DNA of 64,000 bases, from NCBI GenBank assembly GCA_024734495.1, contig JALMQS010000136.1, forward strand, positions 744,001 through 808,000. The letters run 5' to 3'. Positions 10,766 through 21,726 of this stretch are shown here, in pieces; the first letter of the stretch is position 1; every line of letters starts with the position of its first letter. This DNA comes from Forficula auricularia (Eukaryota > Arthropoda > Insecta > Dermaptera > Forficulidae). A program made the translations under genes and the position numbers. The notes beneath the pieces were generated by a model. That model searched no databases and had not been told where the DNA came from. It saw nothing but the letters and a program-made list of their open reading frames with translations.

Positions 10766-11627
10766 AAGACCAAAATTTCGAGGTTTTTCGGCCAGCAAAA
10801 GTTGTCCCCTACACTTTAGAGGTCGCAAACTTAGATTTGGTATACCCACACCATACCAAACGATCCTAGAAAAAATCTTTTCCCGCAATTAATGTAAGCT
10901 GAAACCCCCCCCCCCCCTATTTTCTGAGCTATATTAAGTTACGGATTTATTTATTTGTTAAATAATAGAATATTTTACAAATTTAAAAAATTAGTACTTT
11001 TATTTGTCCCAACATTGAAAGGCCCGGTGGTTTGATTTTGCCCCAGGGCCCGTAAAAGCTTTCCAAGGGCCTGCGTTAGATATATAATCTATTTTGATTT
11101 ATTTCATTAAATAATTACATTGTCTATTTTATTATATTCCTATTTCTTTTTATAATTTTTCCACTTTCTATTTCACTAAATAAAGTAGTTTTAAAATAAA
11201 TTTCTTTAAGGCTGAGATTTGTTTCTTAAAATTTATTTTATCTATTGGTTCCTCTCTTTCAATTGGAAAATGGAAAAAAAGAGTAAAGCCAAGAAAGGGA
11301 TGAGGATTTGAATATGTAATATGTATTTCCGGTTGTAAAGAGGAGTAATAAAAGTTTATACAACCACTCCTCGGTTTTTCTGCTTGGACCCAGTTTTGGC
11401 CTGGAGAGTTGAGCCCCTAATAAAAATATATCCATTTCTAGAATTATGAGAATGATCGGAAGAAAACGGAAAAATAAAACAAAAACATATAAAATAAATT
11501 TTACATTTTTTCTTCATATTGAAAGTTGAGAATTTATTTTAATTTTCATATTTAAGATTATTATTATCATTACTTACTAACTGTATGTCAAATCACAATA
11601 CAAAATGGCGTAGCTGCCCGTTAATAC

Positions 11628-12147
11628 GGGGTCAGCACTCGAAGTGTTACCAATTAAAATCGCTGTAATTTTGTCAATTTTTATTTTTTTTATTTAAAAA
11701 CTTGAGTATATAGTAAAATCATTTCAAATTTTAAGAAAAATATGTTATTGTTCCACGTAGCCAACTTTAGCTCGGATAATAGCATCGAGCCTCTCCGGGA
11801 AGCCTTCACAAGGTGCACGAATGTGGTCTGATGGTATTTTGTGTAAGAGCAATCTCTAAGGCGTTGACCGTGTGATATTTTTTAGTTGATACTTTGGCCT
11901 CAAGAATGGACCATATGGAAAAATCTATTGGGTTTAAGTCCGGGGAATATGGTGGCCATTGTTGAGAAGAAATGAATCTGGGAACTTTTTCTTATAAAAA
12001 AACTTTGGGTTTCACGGACTCTATGGGATGGTGTCGAGTCTTGTTGAAATGTCCATTGGTTTCTACCGAATTATTTACGTGCCCAAGGTAACAAAGCATC
12101 GTTTAAAATCTTTTCACAGTAGATGGTAACACTTCGAGGCGCCGACC
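11628..12147 (-). mobile_element. Tc1-like element, 5' deleted
   Basis: The ends are inverted: GGGTCAGCACTCGAAGTGTT at left and, inverse of the right end, GGTCGGCGCCTCGAAGTGTT. Between them only the C-terminal half of a transposase remains on minus. The TIR abuts that truncated frame directly, so the 5' half of the gene was lost while both ends were kept. Confidence 0.75.
11742..12125 (-). pseudogene. Tc1/mariner (IS630-type) transposase, C-terminal half
   Basis: DDE transposase of a cut-and-paste DNA element, broken. Reading on minus from about 12125, one frame gives CEKILNDALLPWARK, a stop, then FGRNQWTFQQDSTPSH with the second catalytic Asp. A frameshift follows, then WPPYSPDLNPIDFSIW holding the third catalytic Asp about 37-38 residues on, a DD37D-like spacing. 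A further stop and frameshift precede the end GFPERLDAIIRAKVGYVEQ and TAA. The first catalytic Asp and the DNA-binding domain are missing. At least two stops and two frameshifts make it non-functional. The superfamily call is firm; the exact family is not. Confidence 0.85.
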
Positions 12148-12235
12148 AATGTATAATAAATAATTAAAATCAAAGGGTTGCACTGATTTTACTTGATTCT
12201 TCTGAGAAACTTTAAGTATTATAGTTATTTCTAAT

Positions 12236-12397
12236 CAGTGGCCTAGCTTGTCATAAACGTGGTCTCGTATCAACATTTGTCGGGGGCCCCTTCTACCCGA
12301 TCCACATTTACAAATATTTAGTCATACACTTTGGGGCCCCGTAGCCTGGGGTCCCCGTATCATTGATACGGCCGATACTGCTGTAGCTACGTCCTTG
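12236..12397. mobile_element. hAT miniature element, 162 bp
   Basis: A perfect 8-bp duplication TTTCTAAT flanks it (12228-12235 and 12398-12405). The left end is CAGTGGCCTAGC and the inverse of the right end is CAAGGACGTAGC, a usual hAT terminus. The interior has GGGGCCCC-type runs and no coding frame. Confidence 0.8.
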
Positions 12398-13205
12398 TTT
12401 CTAATATTATTTCTTGTAAAATAAGTGCTGTATTGCCCGTTAATTAAATAAATAAATAAGACACACTGATTTTTGCTCCTGAGAGCATACGTCACTATAT
12501 ATCAGTATTTCTTGAAGAAGTAAAAGAACATAAAGAATAAGGCCTTCTTCAAACTAAGCAATTCCCAGGCGACTCAACGGAAACTCGAGGATCCTGAGAT
12601 TATCTTAGAATCCACTTCCAATGTTGAATTGTGGGGAGACACAAACGGAGCGATTTCAAGAGACCCGTATCCTACTTGCCCGTAGTTGAGTCTCTTGTGT
12701 GTCTCCTGTCTTTGAGGGAAACATGGACTTAATGAATAAAGGCAAAACAGTTGGACGAGTGTTCACCACTGCTAGAGGCAGACTGAATCGCTTTACAGTA
12801 TTCTCAATGTGTGAAGTACTAAGTCGCCTGTGAGAATCCTACAGCACAGGCAACTCAAATTGACGATACTCGAGTTTTCTTTGAGTCGTCTGTGAATTGA
12901 CTAGTGTGAAGAGGGGCTAAGAGTTGAGATTTTATCAAAATCACACATAATTAATTATAATTATTTATTGAACACAAACAAACATAAATAATTATAATTA
13001 ATTATGTACCATTTTAATAAAATTTCAGCTCTTTATAAAATTAATCACAAAAATCAAAGCTTTAAGACCTACATTTCTATCATGAAGAATAATTCTAATT
13101 GAAAGTAAAAAAGTTGGTAGCTCTAGTTACGTTAATAAGCCAGACGCATTTCGTTATTCATAAAGAGAAATCAATGAGTTTGACCTCTGCTTGATGAAAA
13201 TAAAC

Positions 13206-13350
13206 ATTTAAGTAATTATATACAAGGCCGCAGCCAGAGAAAAATTTGGGGAGTTATTTAATTTTCAGGGGATGGGCGGGTGGGGAGTTAGCTACTTACC
13301 GAGGGATTAGGGGAGTATTGATATACTCAGGGGCGCGCCAAGTCTCTTTT
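13206..13350. repeat. Possible hAT end fragments
   Basis: Two hAT-like starts lie close together: CAAGGCCGCAGCCAGAG near 13225 and CAGGGGCGCGCCAAG near 13330. No matching right ends or 8-bp duplications were found, so these are at best truncated ends. Confidence 0.25.
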
Positions 13351-13459
13351 ACACCGTCGTCAAAATACTAATAGGCGACTTTAAATGAGCCCAAATTACT
13401 TCGCCCACAACTTATTTTCACGGTTCAAGCTTCAAATTATTAAAAAATATATATACTTG

Positions 13460-13660
13460 TTAGTATTTTTTAACCAACTTCAAAAAAAGAAGGAGGTTAT
13501 CAATTCATCGGAATCTGTTTTTTTTTAGGATATGCCTCTTTTTCTTTTTTACCATGTGGACCGATTTCGTTGATTATTTTTATTGAAAAGGGGCACCTTA
13601 AGCGTAATTTGGCCTAGTTATGAATCTTCTGATGATATGACCAAGGACAAAATAACAGAA
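13460..13660 (+). repeat. Dispersed arthropod repeat fragment
   Basis: The text AACCAACTTCAAAAAAAGAA followed by GGAGGTTATCAATTC and then GTGGACCGATTTCGTTGATT resembles a repeat seen widely in arthropod genomes. This is from memory of that pattern and no class can be assigned from the sequence. Confidence 0.3.
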
Positions 13661-13707
13661 ATCTTCAATATTGTTAGAGTTTGTGGCTGTGATGAAACTG
13701 TACTATA

Positions 13708-14618
13708 GGGTGTTTTTTTTAGAGGTATAGAACTTCGAATTGAAATAAAACACAAGAAAATCGTTTTAATGTCCATCAATTTGGCTTTATTGGAAGGATA
13801 ATTTTATGCCATTAATGTTTAAATATGATTTCGGGCATGTGGTCGCCGCGGCTGGCTCGAATAAATCCAATTCTACAGGTCCAATTTTCAACCACTTTTT
13901 CGAGCATATGGGGCCGTATGTTGGCAATAACGCCACGAATGTTGGCTTCCAAGTCCCCTAACGTTTCTGGTTTGTTGGCGTAGACGAGCGACTTCACATA
14001 TCCCCAAAGAAAATAATCCAATGGTGTCAAATCACACGATCTTGGTGGCCAATTGACAGGTCCATTCCGCGAAATTATGCGCTCATCGAATGTTTCCTTC
14101 AATAAATCGATTGTGACGTGCGCTGTGTGGCATGTAGCGCCGTCTTGTTGGAACCACAACTCATCCACATTCATGCCATCCAATTCGGGAACAAAATAGT
14201 CGGTTATCATGGCTCTATACCGGTCTCCATTAACGGTAACTGACTCTCCAGCATTATTTCGGCCCAATGACTCCACCAGCCCATAGAGCACACCAAACAG
14301 TCAGTTTTTGTGGATGTAATGGCGTCTCAAGGGTCTCATGTGGATTCTCTTCACTCCAAATGCGGCAATTTTGCTTGCTGACGTAGCCATTCAACCAAAA
14401 ATGAGCCTCATCACTGAACAAAATTTTGCGATGAAAATCAGCATCGAGATCAATCTCATTTTCGGCCCATACACCAAAATCACATGCCCGAAATCATATT
14501 TAAACATTAATGGCATAAAATTATCCTTCCAATAAAGCCAAATTGATGGACATTAAAACGATTGTTCTCGTGATCTTTATTTCAATTCGAAGTTCTATAC
14601 CTCTAAAACAACTGCCAG
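13708..14618 (-). mobile_element. DD41D mariner-like element, fold-back derivative
   Basis: The left end (GGGTGTTTTTTTTAGAGG) begins after TA. The first roughly 130 bases, through the last codons of the transposase, recur inverted at about 14485-14610. Both ends are thus copies of the 3' end, and the normal 5' end and N-terminal half of the gene are missing. It is inserted in the hammerhead family: the sequence left of it (GGCTGTGATGAAACTGTAC) and right of it (GATGAAG...GGTATCAGCC) meet in uninterrupted form near 58918-58968. Confidence 0.75.
13812..14470 (-). pseudogene. Tc1/mariner transposase, DD41D type, broken
   Basis: Catalytic DDE domain of a mariner-like transposase. Upstream on minus, about 14290-14440, one frame reads FSDEAHFWLNGYVSKQNCRI with the first catalytic Asp. 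Then PLHPQKLTVWCALWAGG is followed by a frameshift. The second frame (14291 to 13812, 159 codons) has WFQQDGATCHTA with the second Asp and LTPLDYFLWGYVKSLVYA with the third. I count 41 residues between the last two Asp, hence DD41D. It ends PEIIFKH and TAA. The N-terminal DNA-binding domain is absent, and the frame joint near 14280 lacks residues usually found there. Inactive, but C-terminally well preserved. Confidence 0.9.
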
Positions 14619-15062
14619 ATGAAGAAGAGAGGTATCAGCCTAAGATCACTAAGTTCAATAAAACACCTTTAATAAGATGCTTTCTGCCTGAATTTTATTT
14701 GGCCACTTCATCAATTAGAGTTATACACAAAATGCAAGTAATATATGCGATCGAACTAAAGCCTTGTCAAAATAAAAGTATTTTTAAGCTCATGTGAATT
14801 TATAACGTATCTGGACCCAAAAGACATTACTTTCATTCTGAAACTTTTGGGTCCAGACACGTTATAAATTCACATGAAGCTAAAAATATTTTTATTTTTG
14901 ACAAGGCTTGGTTCGATCACATATGTGTACAGCATTTTGTGTATAACTCCTAATTGACTGAAGATGGCCAAATAAAATTCAGGCCGAAACGTCTTATTAA
15001 AGGTGTTTTATTGAACCCAGTGATCCCATCTTTGGCTGATACCTCCTCCTTCATCTAGTACA
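14616..15062. repeat. Head-to-head hammerhead palindrome D
   Basis: Arms 14616-14828 and 14844-15062 are inverse copies meeting at about 14836 (shared TGGGTCCAGA and ATAACGT). The right arm has an intact hammerhead-like motif, the left a mutated one near 14670-14720. The outer tails carry TTCAATAAAACACCTTTAAT and GGTATCAGCC. A DD41D element inserted at the outer left end. Confidence 0.8.
14955..14996 (+). ncRNA. Hammerhead-ribozyme-like motif, intact core
   Basis: Core CTGAAGA at 14958-14964, extra T, stem II GGCC/GGCC (14966-14969 and 14982-14985), GAA, stem III ACGT, cleavage base C at 14993. Stem I is TGA with TTA (one wobble pair). Confidence 0.6.
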
Positions 15063-15069
15063 GAAATCT

Positions 15070-15690
15070 TCAATTCTTATGAGCAAATAATAGAAAATCT
15101 TTTGAATGGAAAAAATTCCTGGTATTTTGGACTTAAGGATGTTTATTATTATTATTATTATTATTTTATTAATTATTTAGGGTCCTATATCATCATGAAA
15201 GCAGGGAGGAAATGATTTAAAAATGTGTATCTTATTCTCATTAATGAATATTAGAAAAAAATAATTTTGAATAATTTATTAAATTTCAATTAATTATGAA
15301 ATTTACTGAGAACGTACCGAGACTTGAAACTAACTTTCCGCTAATTGTAAAAAATGCAACTGAGAAAACGCCTTTTTCGATATCTCTAATGCTTTTCGAA
15401 ATATTCAATTTATAAAAAATATATTCATTCTTTTTTTCATTCATAAGCAATTTCTTTGCTTTTAATCAATCAATGAACGATTTACTATGAAATGTTTTTG
15501 TTGTATTTCTTGTGTGTGAGTGTCTATTTGTGTGTTTTTATAGTTGTAGTGCCGTCATAAAAATTCCTTTAGGCTTTTAAATTTAAATCCTGCATAAATT
15601 ATAAAGCAATGAATCATCAATTAGCCTAGTGACCTAAAGAAGAAAGGTATTTGTTGATAAATATTTCCAAGAACGATACGTAAATATATT
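15070..15690. other. No feature recognised
   Basis: AT-rich non-coding DNA. A short TTA microsatellite lies near 15139-15165. Confidence 0.5.
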
Positions 15691-15700
15691 TATAATAAGA

Positions 15701-15966
15701 ATAGTCCAGATTAATTTGCAGCAACGCTGACCTAATGCTGCCGACAGGGGCGCTGATGCCGTCGGTATATTTGTCTTTTGAGTCGAGATAAGTTGAGGCA
15801 AATTTGAAATATAATTGTAATTTTAACTCGAATTTTGAAATGAAAGACTCCAATTGATTTTAAATTAAGAAACATTAAATATATTAATAATTATCCCCCC
15901 CCCCTTCACCACTCAAAAATTAAATATTCAATTCGCTTTTCTTTGCGCACAGAAAAGAAAAGCGCT
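15701..15966. repeat. Dispersed repeat W, copy 1
   Basis: Shares long stretches with 44131-44330, including GCAACGCTGAC, GCGCTGATGCCGTC, AATGAAAGACTCCAATTGAT and TTCGCTTTTCTTTGCGCAC. No TIR, tail or coding frame was recognised. This copy has extra sequence and a C run near 15895. Confidence 0.65.
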
Positions 15967-16282
15967 TTCATTGACTATCGTTTCTATAAAAAATATGTCG
16001 CGAAATTTCTCTTAGTTGTACTGTACAAATCATTGGCTATATTATTATTATATTATATTATTATTTCGAGAAAAATACTATTTGTGATTAGAAATTTCCA
16101 AAAAAATAAAATAAAAAAATAAACATGATTTTATGTAAAAATAAACTTAGATCGTCTTGCGGAATGTGCTGTTTTTAATAATAATAAAAAAATCACCTCG
16201 CGTTTTTTCATCAAAAGGAAACTTTTTAGGGGGCGTCGGAAAAAATTTAATTTTTAACGACCAGTCTAATATATACCTATTA

Positions 16283-16917
16283 GGGTGCTCCTTATTTTAG
16301 ATATTTTCTAATATTTATGCTGACAGGGGCTCATATGGTTAGAAATAAATATAAAAATATCCCCAAGTTTCAGGACACTATCTCAATTTTAACCTGTGCC
16401 CCACAGCGAGCAAGTTCCTCATCTAAATAACATGGAGTTTTTGACTTTGAACAATGAATTTTTTATTCCGGTTAAAGTAATAGTACAAAAAATTTGAAAT
16501 TCTTTAGACATTATATTAGTAATTATCCTTCAGAATTTTTACAGATTTTTAGCTATTATTATTTTGAAGTCTATAACTTACTAACTATAAGATCTAGCAG
16601 TATTTTATCTAGGTGTAACTCCAAAATTATAATAGAAAAAAAGTCTGTAAAAATTCTGAAGCATCGGTACTATTATAATGATAATATCTACGTAGTTTCA
16701 AATTTTTTGAACCATTACTTTGGTAGGAATAAAAAATTGATCGTTCAATGCAAAAAACCCCATGTTATTTAGATTGGAAACTTAATCGCCGTGTAGCATT
16801 AGGTTAAAATTAATATGAGGGTTTTGAAACTTTGGGGGATATTTTTTTTATTTATTTCCTAACCATATGAGCCCCTCTCGACTTAAATATTCAAAATATC
16901 AAAAATAAGGAGCACCC
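16283..16917. mobile_element. TA-flanked TIR element, GGGTGCTCC family, copy 1
   Basis: Ends GGGTGCTCCTTATTTT and the inverse AAAATAAGGAGCACCC lie between TA dinucleotides, mariner-like. Arms continue with diverged similarity (CATATGGTTAG / CTAACCATATG). No transposase. A second copy is at 51941-52991. Confidence 0.8.
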
Positions 16918-16935
16918 TAATGCCTATCTTTATTT

Positions 16936-17442
16936 GATACCAGCTGCAAGAAGCCCGTCGGCGACCCTCTTGGTAGCCGGTCGGGCACGCACCCTGGACC
17001 CCCAGCCCTCGAACCCCACCCTCGCCCTACTCCCACCCCGCACCATGGCACAACCCCCGCCCCCACACCACCACCCCAACACTCCATTCCCGCACCCTAA
17101 CCCACTACCCCCACCCCTAAAACCCCTCCAGCACCCGCACTCCGCACCAGTTCCCAACCCCCGCCCCCACACCACAACCCGCACCAAAATATCAAAACGT
17201 AAGTTAGAAGACATCTGATGTAAATATGGAAATTTCATAATAATCCCTTCAGCCGTTTTTACGTGAATCGTGAGCAACTTTTCAAAACCACTGAAACAGT
17301 CGTACATACATACATACATACAGACAGACAGACAGAATTTTGTTGAGGTGTTTTTGCTCATAACTTTGCTTGAAACGTGTGCAACCAAAATTTGGCGTGA
17401 TTTGGAGCAATGTACAGACAAAACCATAATTTTATATATATG
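16936..17442. mobile_element. Microsatellite-bearing dispersed repeat X, copy 1
   Basis: Starts AGCTGCAAGAAGCCCG, holds a C-rich stretch, then CAGCCGTTTTTACGTGAATC, a CATA/CAGA microsatellite (about 17304-17335), and ends TTTTATATATAT. GATACC borders both sides and could be a target duplication. A GTCY-type microsatellite with conserved ends recalls Helentron-related elements, but no hallmark hairpin was verified, so the class is a guess. Confidence 0.5.
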
Positions 17443-17649
17443 ATACCTGCTTATTTGAAGGACAACTTCATTGATTTTTCTCTATGAATCAACAACTTTG
17501 CTACTCATTGCGAAACAAAATCTTTTTATTGTATTTAATAAAATTTCACTTAATGAAAAGAGTAAGAAATAAAAACAAAAAAATTTAGAAGCGATATAGA
17601 ATTAATTGAAAACATTTTTTAATCATTTTTGCATTGAACATAAAACTTC

Positions 17650-17935
17650 AAGCTATTGAGAGATGGAGGAATAAGTATTAATAACAACAAACGCAACAAC
17701 AACAAAAGAGGAATAGATGTTGACGGCTGGTTGAATCTTGGCACAAGGTCCTATGAGTTTGCACGCCTCCCTTTCTCTACAGAGATAGAAACCTCCTTTC
17801 TCCTAGCAGTGGACAAACCCCTTACTCTTGCGACATGGACCACTAGTAGCTAGGCTCCCGTCCACCCTTGGGGTTTATTGGCCCCGAAAAGGATTTGGCA
17901 CTGAGCCACTTTCTCCATTGAATTTGAGATCAATC
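17650..17935. other. GC-richer stretch of unknown origin
   Basis: Less AT-rich than its surroundings and partly open on plus (17656-17853). The peptide has no recognised domain, and no convincing splice sites or repeat copies were found in the window. Confidence 0.3.
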
Positions 17936-18484
17936 CAAATTGTATGTATATACTCTTGAATATTTATAATTACCCAATTTTCCAATATCGCACACACAGA
18001 GAATTTATTTCTAAGCAACCAACAAATGGTTTTATAAAAATAAAATAGAAAGAGAAGAAGAAAATATACAAAGGTTTTAAATCACAATGAAATTGTAAAT
18101 TAAAATTTAATTGAGAGAAAAAGACAAATGTTAAATTGTGCATGCATATAAATTATCATGAGCAATTAACAACTTAATTCTTTGCAATGGAACAAAGACA
18201 GTATAACTAGGCCAATAAAGAACAATTGTAGGAAGTATGAGAACCTGCTGCTGTATATGCGTCCTCTTTTTATTTGTCGAAAAAATATACAAAGAATACA
18301 ATACGAAATATGCTTCAACGTAATGAGGAACTAACAAGGCCCCAGTACTCGCATCGGGGTCTTAAGCCTCCCCATCTTATTAAATACTTGAATAAAGTAC
18401 TAATTATTTTATTATTTATGTCCATCGATTAAATTAATAAGTTGTTGTAGGGAAATAAGGACAATAGCTTATGCAAATATTTTT

Positions 18485-18777
18485 GAAGTGAATACTTCTA
18501 TAGGCTCGCCAGGTACACATTTTTCCCGGGGAGTGAATCGAGAAAAAACCGACAGAACGAACGAACGAAAAAGCGACCGTAACAAAATCCATGCAGATCT
18601 CTCTCTCTCTCTCCTCCACTGCGCTCTCCTCACCGCACAAGGCATCACATCTCTCTCTCCCCTCCACTACGCACTCTGAGTACGCCGCCCATCACATCTC
18701 TCTCTCTCTTTTCATTATTTCACTTATTTTCAAAAAATAAACAAATTCCACAACACCTATTTCAGTATTCACTTCTA
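18485..18777. mobile_element. TIR element with CT microsatellite, inside palindrome E
   Basis: The left end GAAGTGAATACTTCTATAGG and the inverse of the right end AGAAGTGAATACTGAAATAGG are related. The interior holds several CTCTCTCT runs and is GC-richer than the flanks. Because the flanking arms are matched uninterrupted on the right side, this segment is an insertion. Confidence 0.5.
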
Positions 18778-19056
18778 TCGGCTTTGCCCGAGACAGCCAA
18801 ATTTTTATTTTATGCCAACGTTTCGTCAACTTTGTTGAATTCCTCAGGGTTCAAACAAATTAACTTCTTTGCATATTTGTCATTTTATAAATATTAATTC
18901 TTAGCAAACACATATAGGCACAGATTGAAAATATTTCATATTTAAATCTAAAAAAAAAGATTTAAATAGGAAATATTTTCAATCTGTGCCTAAATGTGTT
19001 TGCTAACAATAAATATTTATAAAATGACAAATATGCAAAGAAGTTAATTTGTTTGA

Positions 19057-19093
19057 GCCCTGAGGAATTCAACAAAGTTGACGAAACGTTGGC
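19057..19093 (+). ncRNA. Hammerhead-ribozyme-like motif
   Basis: Stem I GCC/GGC, core CTGAGGA at 19060-19066, stem II TCAAC/GTTGA around AAA with one flanking mismatch, GAA, stem III ACGT and cleavage base T at 19090. Confidence 0.5.
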
Positions 19094-19149
19094 ATAAAAC
19101 TAAAAATATTTGTATAAGCTATTGTCCTTATTTCCCTACAACAACTTAT

Positions 19150-20700
19150 TAAAGTACTAATGTTTGTGGATCGAAATGTACCAAAAACTAATTATCGCTT
19201 CATTTGATTAAAGTAATGGTAGTTTTTCAATTTCATTTCAATCGGTTCAACGGTGTGGAAAAAATCGTGAAGGAAAAAACGACCACATATAGATACCAGT
19301 GATGTGCGGTCCGTGGATGCGGCGCATACGTAAAATTTCAAAGATTTAGAGTATTTTCATAAATATATAAGGTCGACTTCAAAATTTCAGGAGGATCTTT
19401 AAATTTTCAAATCATTATCCGTTATTTCAAATATTTCTATAAAAAACATTTTTTGTTTTGAAAAGTAAATTGATTCTCAAAATGAAATAAGAATTGTTGT
19501 ACGTAGTTTCAAGGGAAATTAAAATGAATAATTTTCTGAAAAGGGCGCGGATAGAAGGTTTGAAGTCCCTGACTGGTATATCTTTCCAGTTCAAGCATGT
19601 CAAAGACAAGTACAGATGAGTTTTAGTCGAATAAAAATTGTTCTAGCTGAGGAACTATTAAAATAGTAATAATACAAAATACGAATAAATTAAGATGATT
19701 CGAGAACCTTTGGACTAATCCATTTATAAGAACTCACAATATATCATGTAAGATGGGAAATAGCTAAAAGTGCTATAGAATAGTAATAGAATTAGGACAA
19801 ATTTAAAATTTTCTTATCGGACAGGCTGAATCATTGTGGAAGATTATCGATTTACATCTCAGGGACTGTGGAGTTTAAGATTTAATTTTTGACTCCTACC
19901 CTCATTCACACAAAGCAGTATCCGTTTGGGACGAAGATCCCAAAATATATATTTTTTAATCTAATGTTAAATTCAAAAAAATCGAAAATGATGCCATATT
20001 CGATGAAATTTTCAAAAAAAAAGCGAAGATAAAGTCACCAATGGCCACTGACACATACATACTACATCGCCACGCACACAATAAAAAAAATCGCAATTTT
20101 TGGCCTCTGAACGAGACCCTATGTAATTTTTCACAAAACCTTAAGGTGGTCAAATCTAACCTAAATGAATACTGCAATTTGTGACTTTAATTGGGACCAT
20201 GGGTTCCGTAGTATTTACGTGGGGACCCTTTGAATTCGCGCTTGCCGCGAGACCGATTACACTACTTTACACATGCTTCGCATTGGATAAAGTAAAAAGC
20301 CTAATTCTTCTTAAAGAAGATCTTTAAAGGAATACCTCAGACTACATGATAAAAAAATACTCCTACTTTTTATTTTGGATTCCATAAAAAATTCAAGCTT
20401 TCCTAAAATAAAAATATTAATTCATTTTTTGATTTCATAGAAAATGAAGACATATTACCTACTTGTAAATTTCATGTTAGTATATTATTTACTTTACAAA
20501 AGCTACTATACTTTGACAGGCAGACGTACAGATCTATAGACACACAAACAGACAATGTTTGGCTTCCATTTTACTGTTAACCAAGCTATTGAGTAGCCGC
20601 ATTCATTTTTCGCAAATAAGTCAAATTGTTTTTCATATTCTTATTGATTTCGTATCAAATTTTCTATTTTTTGGGAACAAAGGCCATTTAATCAGCTGCT
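19150..20700. other. No clear feature
   Basis: AT-rich. CAGTGATGTGCGGTCCGTGG near 19300 looks like a hAT start, but no end was found. Open frames in this stretch are short and unconvincing. Confidence 0.4.
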
Positions 20701-20705
20701 ATATA

Positions 20706-20981
20706 CAGGGTGGTCCTGAATTCATGGTACAAACTTTAATGGTAGGTACAGGACATTGTAACAATGAGTTAATGTATAGGAATGTATAGTGTAATAAGTA
20801 TATGTAATATGTATATGTATGTATAGTGTAATAGTAATATAGTGTATAATGTATAGCCGTTATTTCCCCTGTTTACGCCTCACCGCGTCACTTGCGACTA
20901 TACATTCCTATACAACAACTCATTGTTACAATGTCCTGTACCTACCATTAACGTTTGTACCATGAATTCGGGACCACCCTG
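20706..20981. mobile_element. Mariner-like miniature element, 276 bp
   Basis: The ends CAGGGTGGTCC and GGACCACCCTG are flanked by TA. The inverted arms run about 85 bp (for example GGTAGGTACAGGACATTGTA on both sides). The centre has TATGTAT-type repeats. No coding sequence. Confidence 0.85.
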
Positions 20982-20993
20982 TATATAGCATAC

Positions 20994-21726
20994 TAGCTGC
21001 AAGGCCCGCCTTTGGCGGCCCAATTGCTAGCCGGAGGCACGCCCCCTGAACCCCCCCCCCCCACACACACACACACCCGCACCCCGCGACCTCCACTCCC
21101 GCCCCCAGCCCAACCCAGCCCCACCCCACTTCGTCTCTGGGCCCTCACCTCAACCCCTTCTCCATCCAGCACCCCCGCACCTACCCTCCACACCTAGGTT
21201 TTGCATTTCTACCCTTCTAGTGACCCACAGATTATGTATACAAAATTTGGTTGAGTTTGGTCCAAGAGCAAGAATTTTCATATTTTGACCCTCCCCTCCC
21301 CCTTTTTGGGTGGTTTTTGGGAGAATTTTTTTAAACAAAAGTTGTCAGAAATGACATCCCCTACAACTTTGCTCATAATAAAATTTGCCGTATAGTTAAT
21401 AGTTTAGGAGTTATTTGATAATTTTCATTCGTGCCCTCCCCCAAATCCCCTTTTGGGGTCAAAATATCAAAACGTTATATAGCTAAAATAGTAAGTTAGA
21501 CGACATCTGATGTAAATATGAAATTTCATAATAATCCCTTCAGTCGTTTTTACGTGAATCGTGAGCAACTTTTCGCGGAACCCACTGATACATACAGACA
21601 GACAGACATACAGACAGGAATTTTGTTGAGGCTGTTTTCGTTCATAACTTTGCTTGAAACGTGTGCAACCAAAATTTGGCTTGATTTGGGCCAATGTACA
21701 GACAAAACCTTAATTTTATATATATA
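20994..21726. mobile_element. Microsatellite-bearing dispersed repeat X, copy 2
   Basis: Homologous to 16936-17442 at its start (AGCTGCAAGGCCCG), in the CAGTCGTTTTTACGTGAATC region, the CAGA microsatellite (21594-21617) and the TTTTATATATATA end. It additionally has C-rich runs and a module (21195-21310) shared inversely with repeats Y and Z. Confidence 0.5.

Larger units (their letters stand above)
18440..19150. repeat. Head-to-head hammerhead palindrome E with an insert
   Basis: Outer arms (AGTTGTTGTAGGGAAATAAG at 18440 and its inverse near 19125-19146) and inner arms (18795-18945 and 18960-19110) are inverse copies. Hammerhead-like motifs lie at 18814-18849 on minus and 19057-19093 on plus, both with core CTGAGGA. 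The left arm is split by a separate TIR element. Confidence 0.75.

Noticed and set aside
10553..10819. 88-codon plus-strand frame
   Set aside because: It lies in the right arm of the large palindrome; the composition is non-coding and no domain is seen.
16930..17427. Long minus-strand and plus-strand frames, Gly- or Pro-rich
   Set aside because: They arise from the C-rich stretch of repeat X. Copy 2 (20994-21726) does not keep the frame.
20926..21338. Several overlapping Gly/Val-rich frames
   Set aside because: Low-complexity translation of C runs in repeat X and the TIR of the miniature element at 20706-20981.
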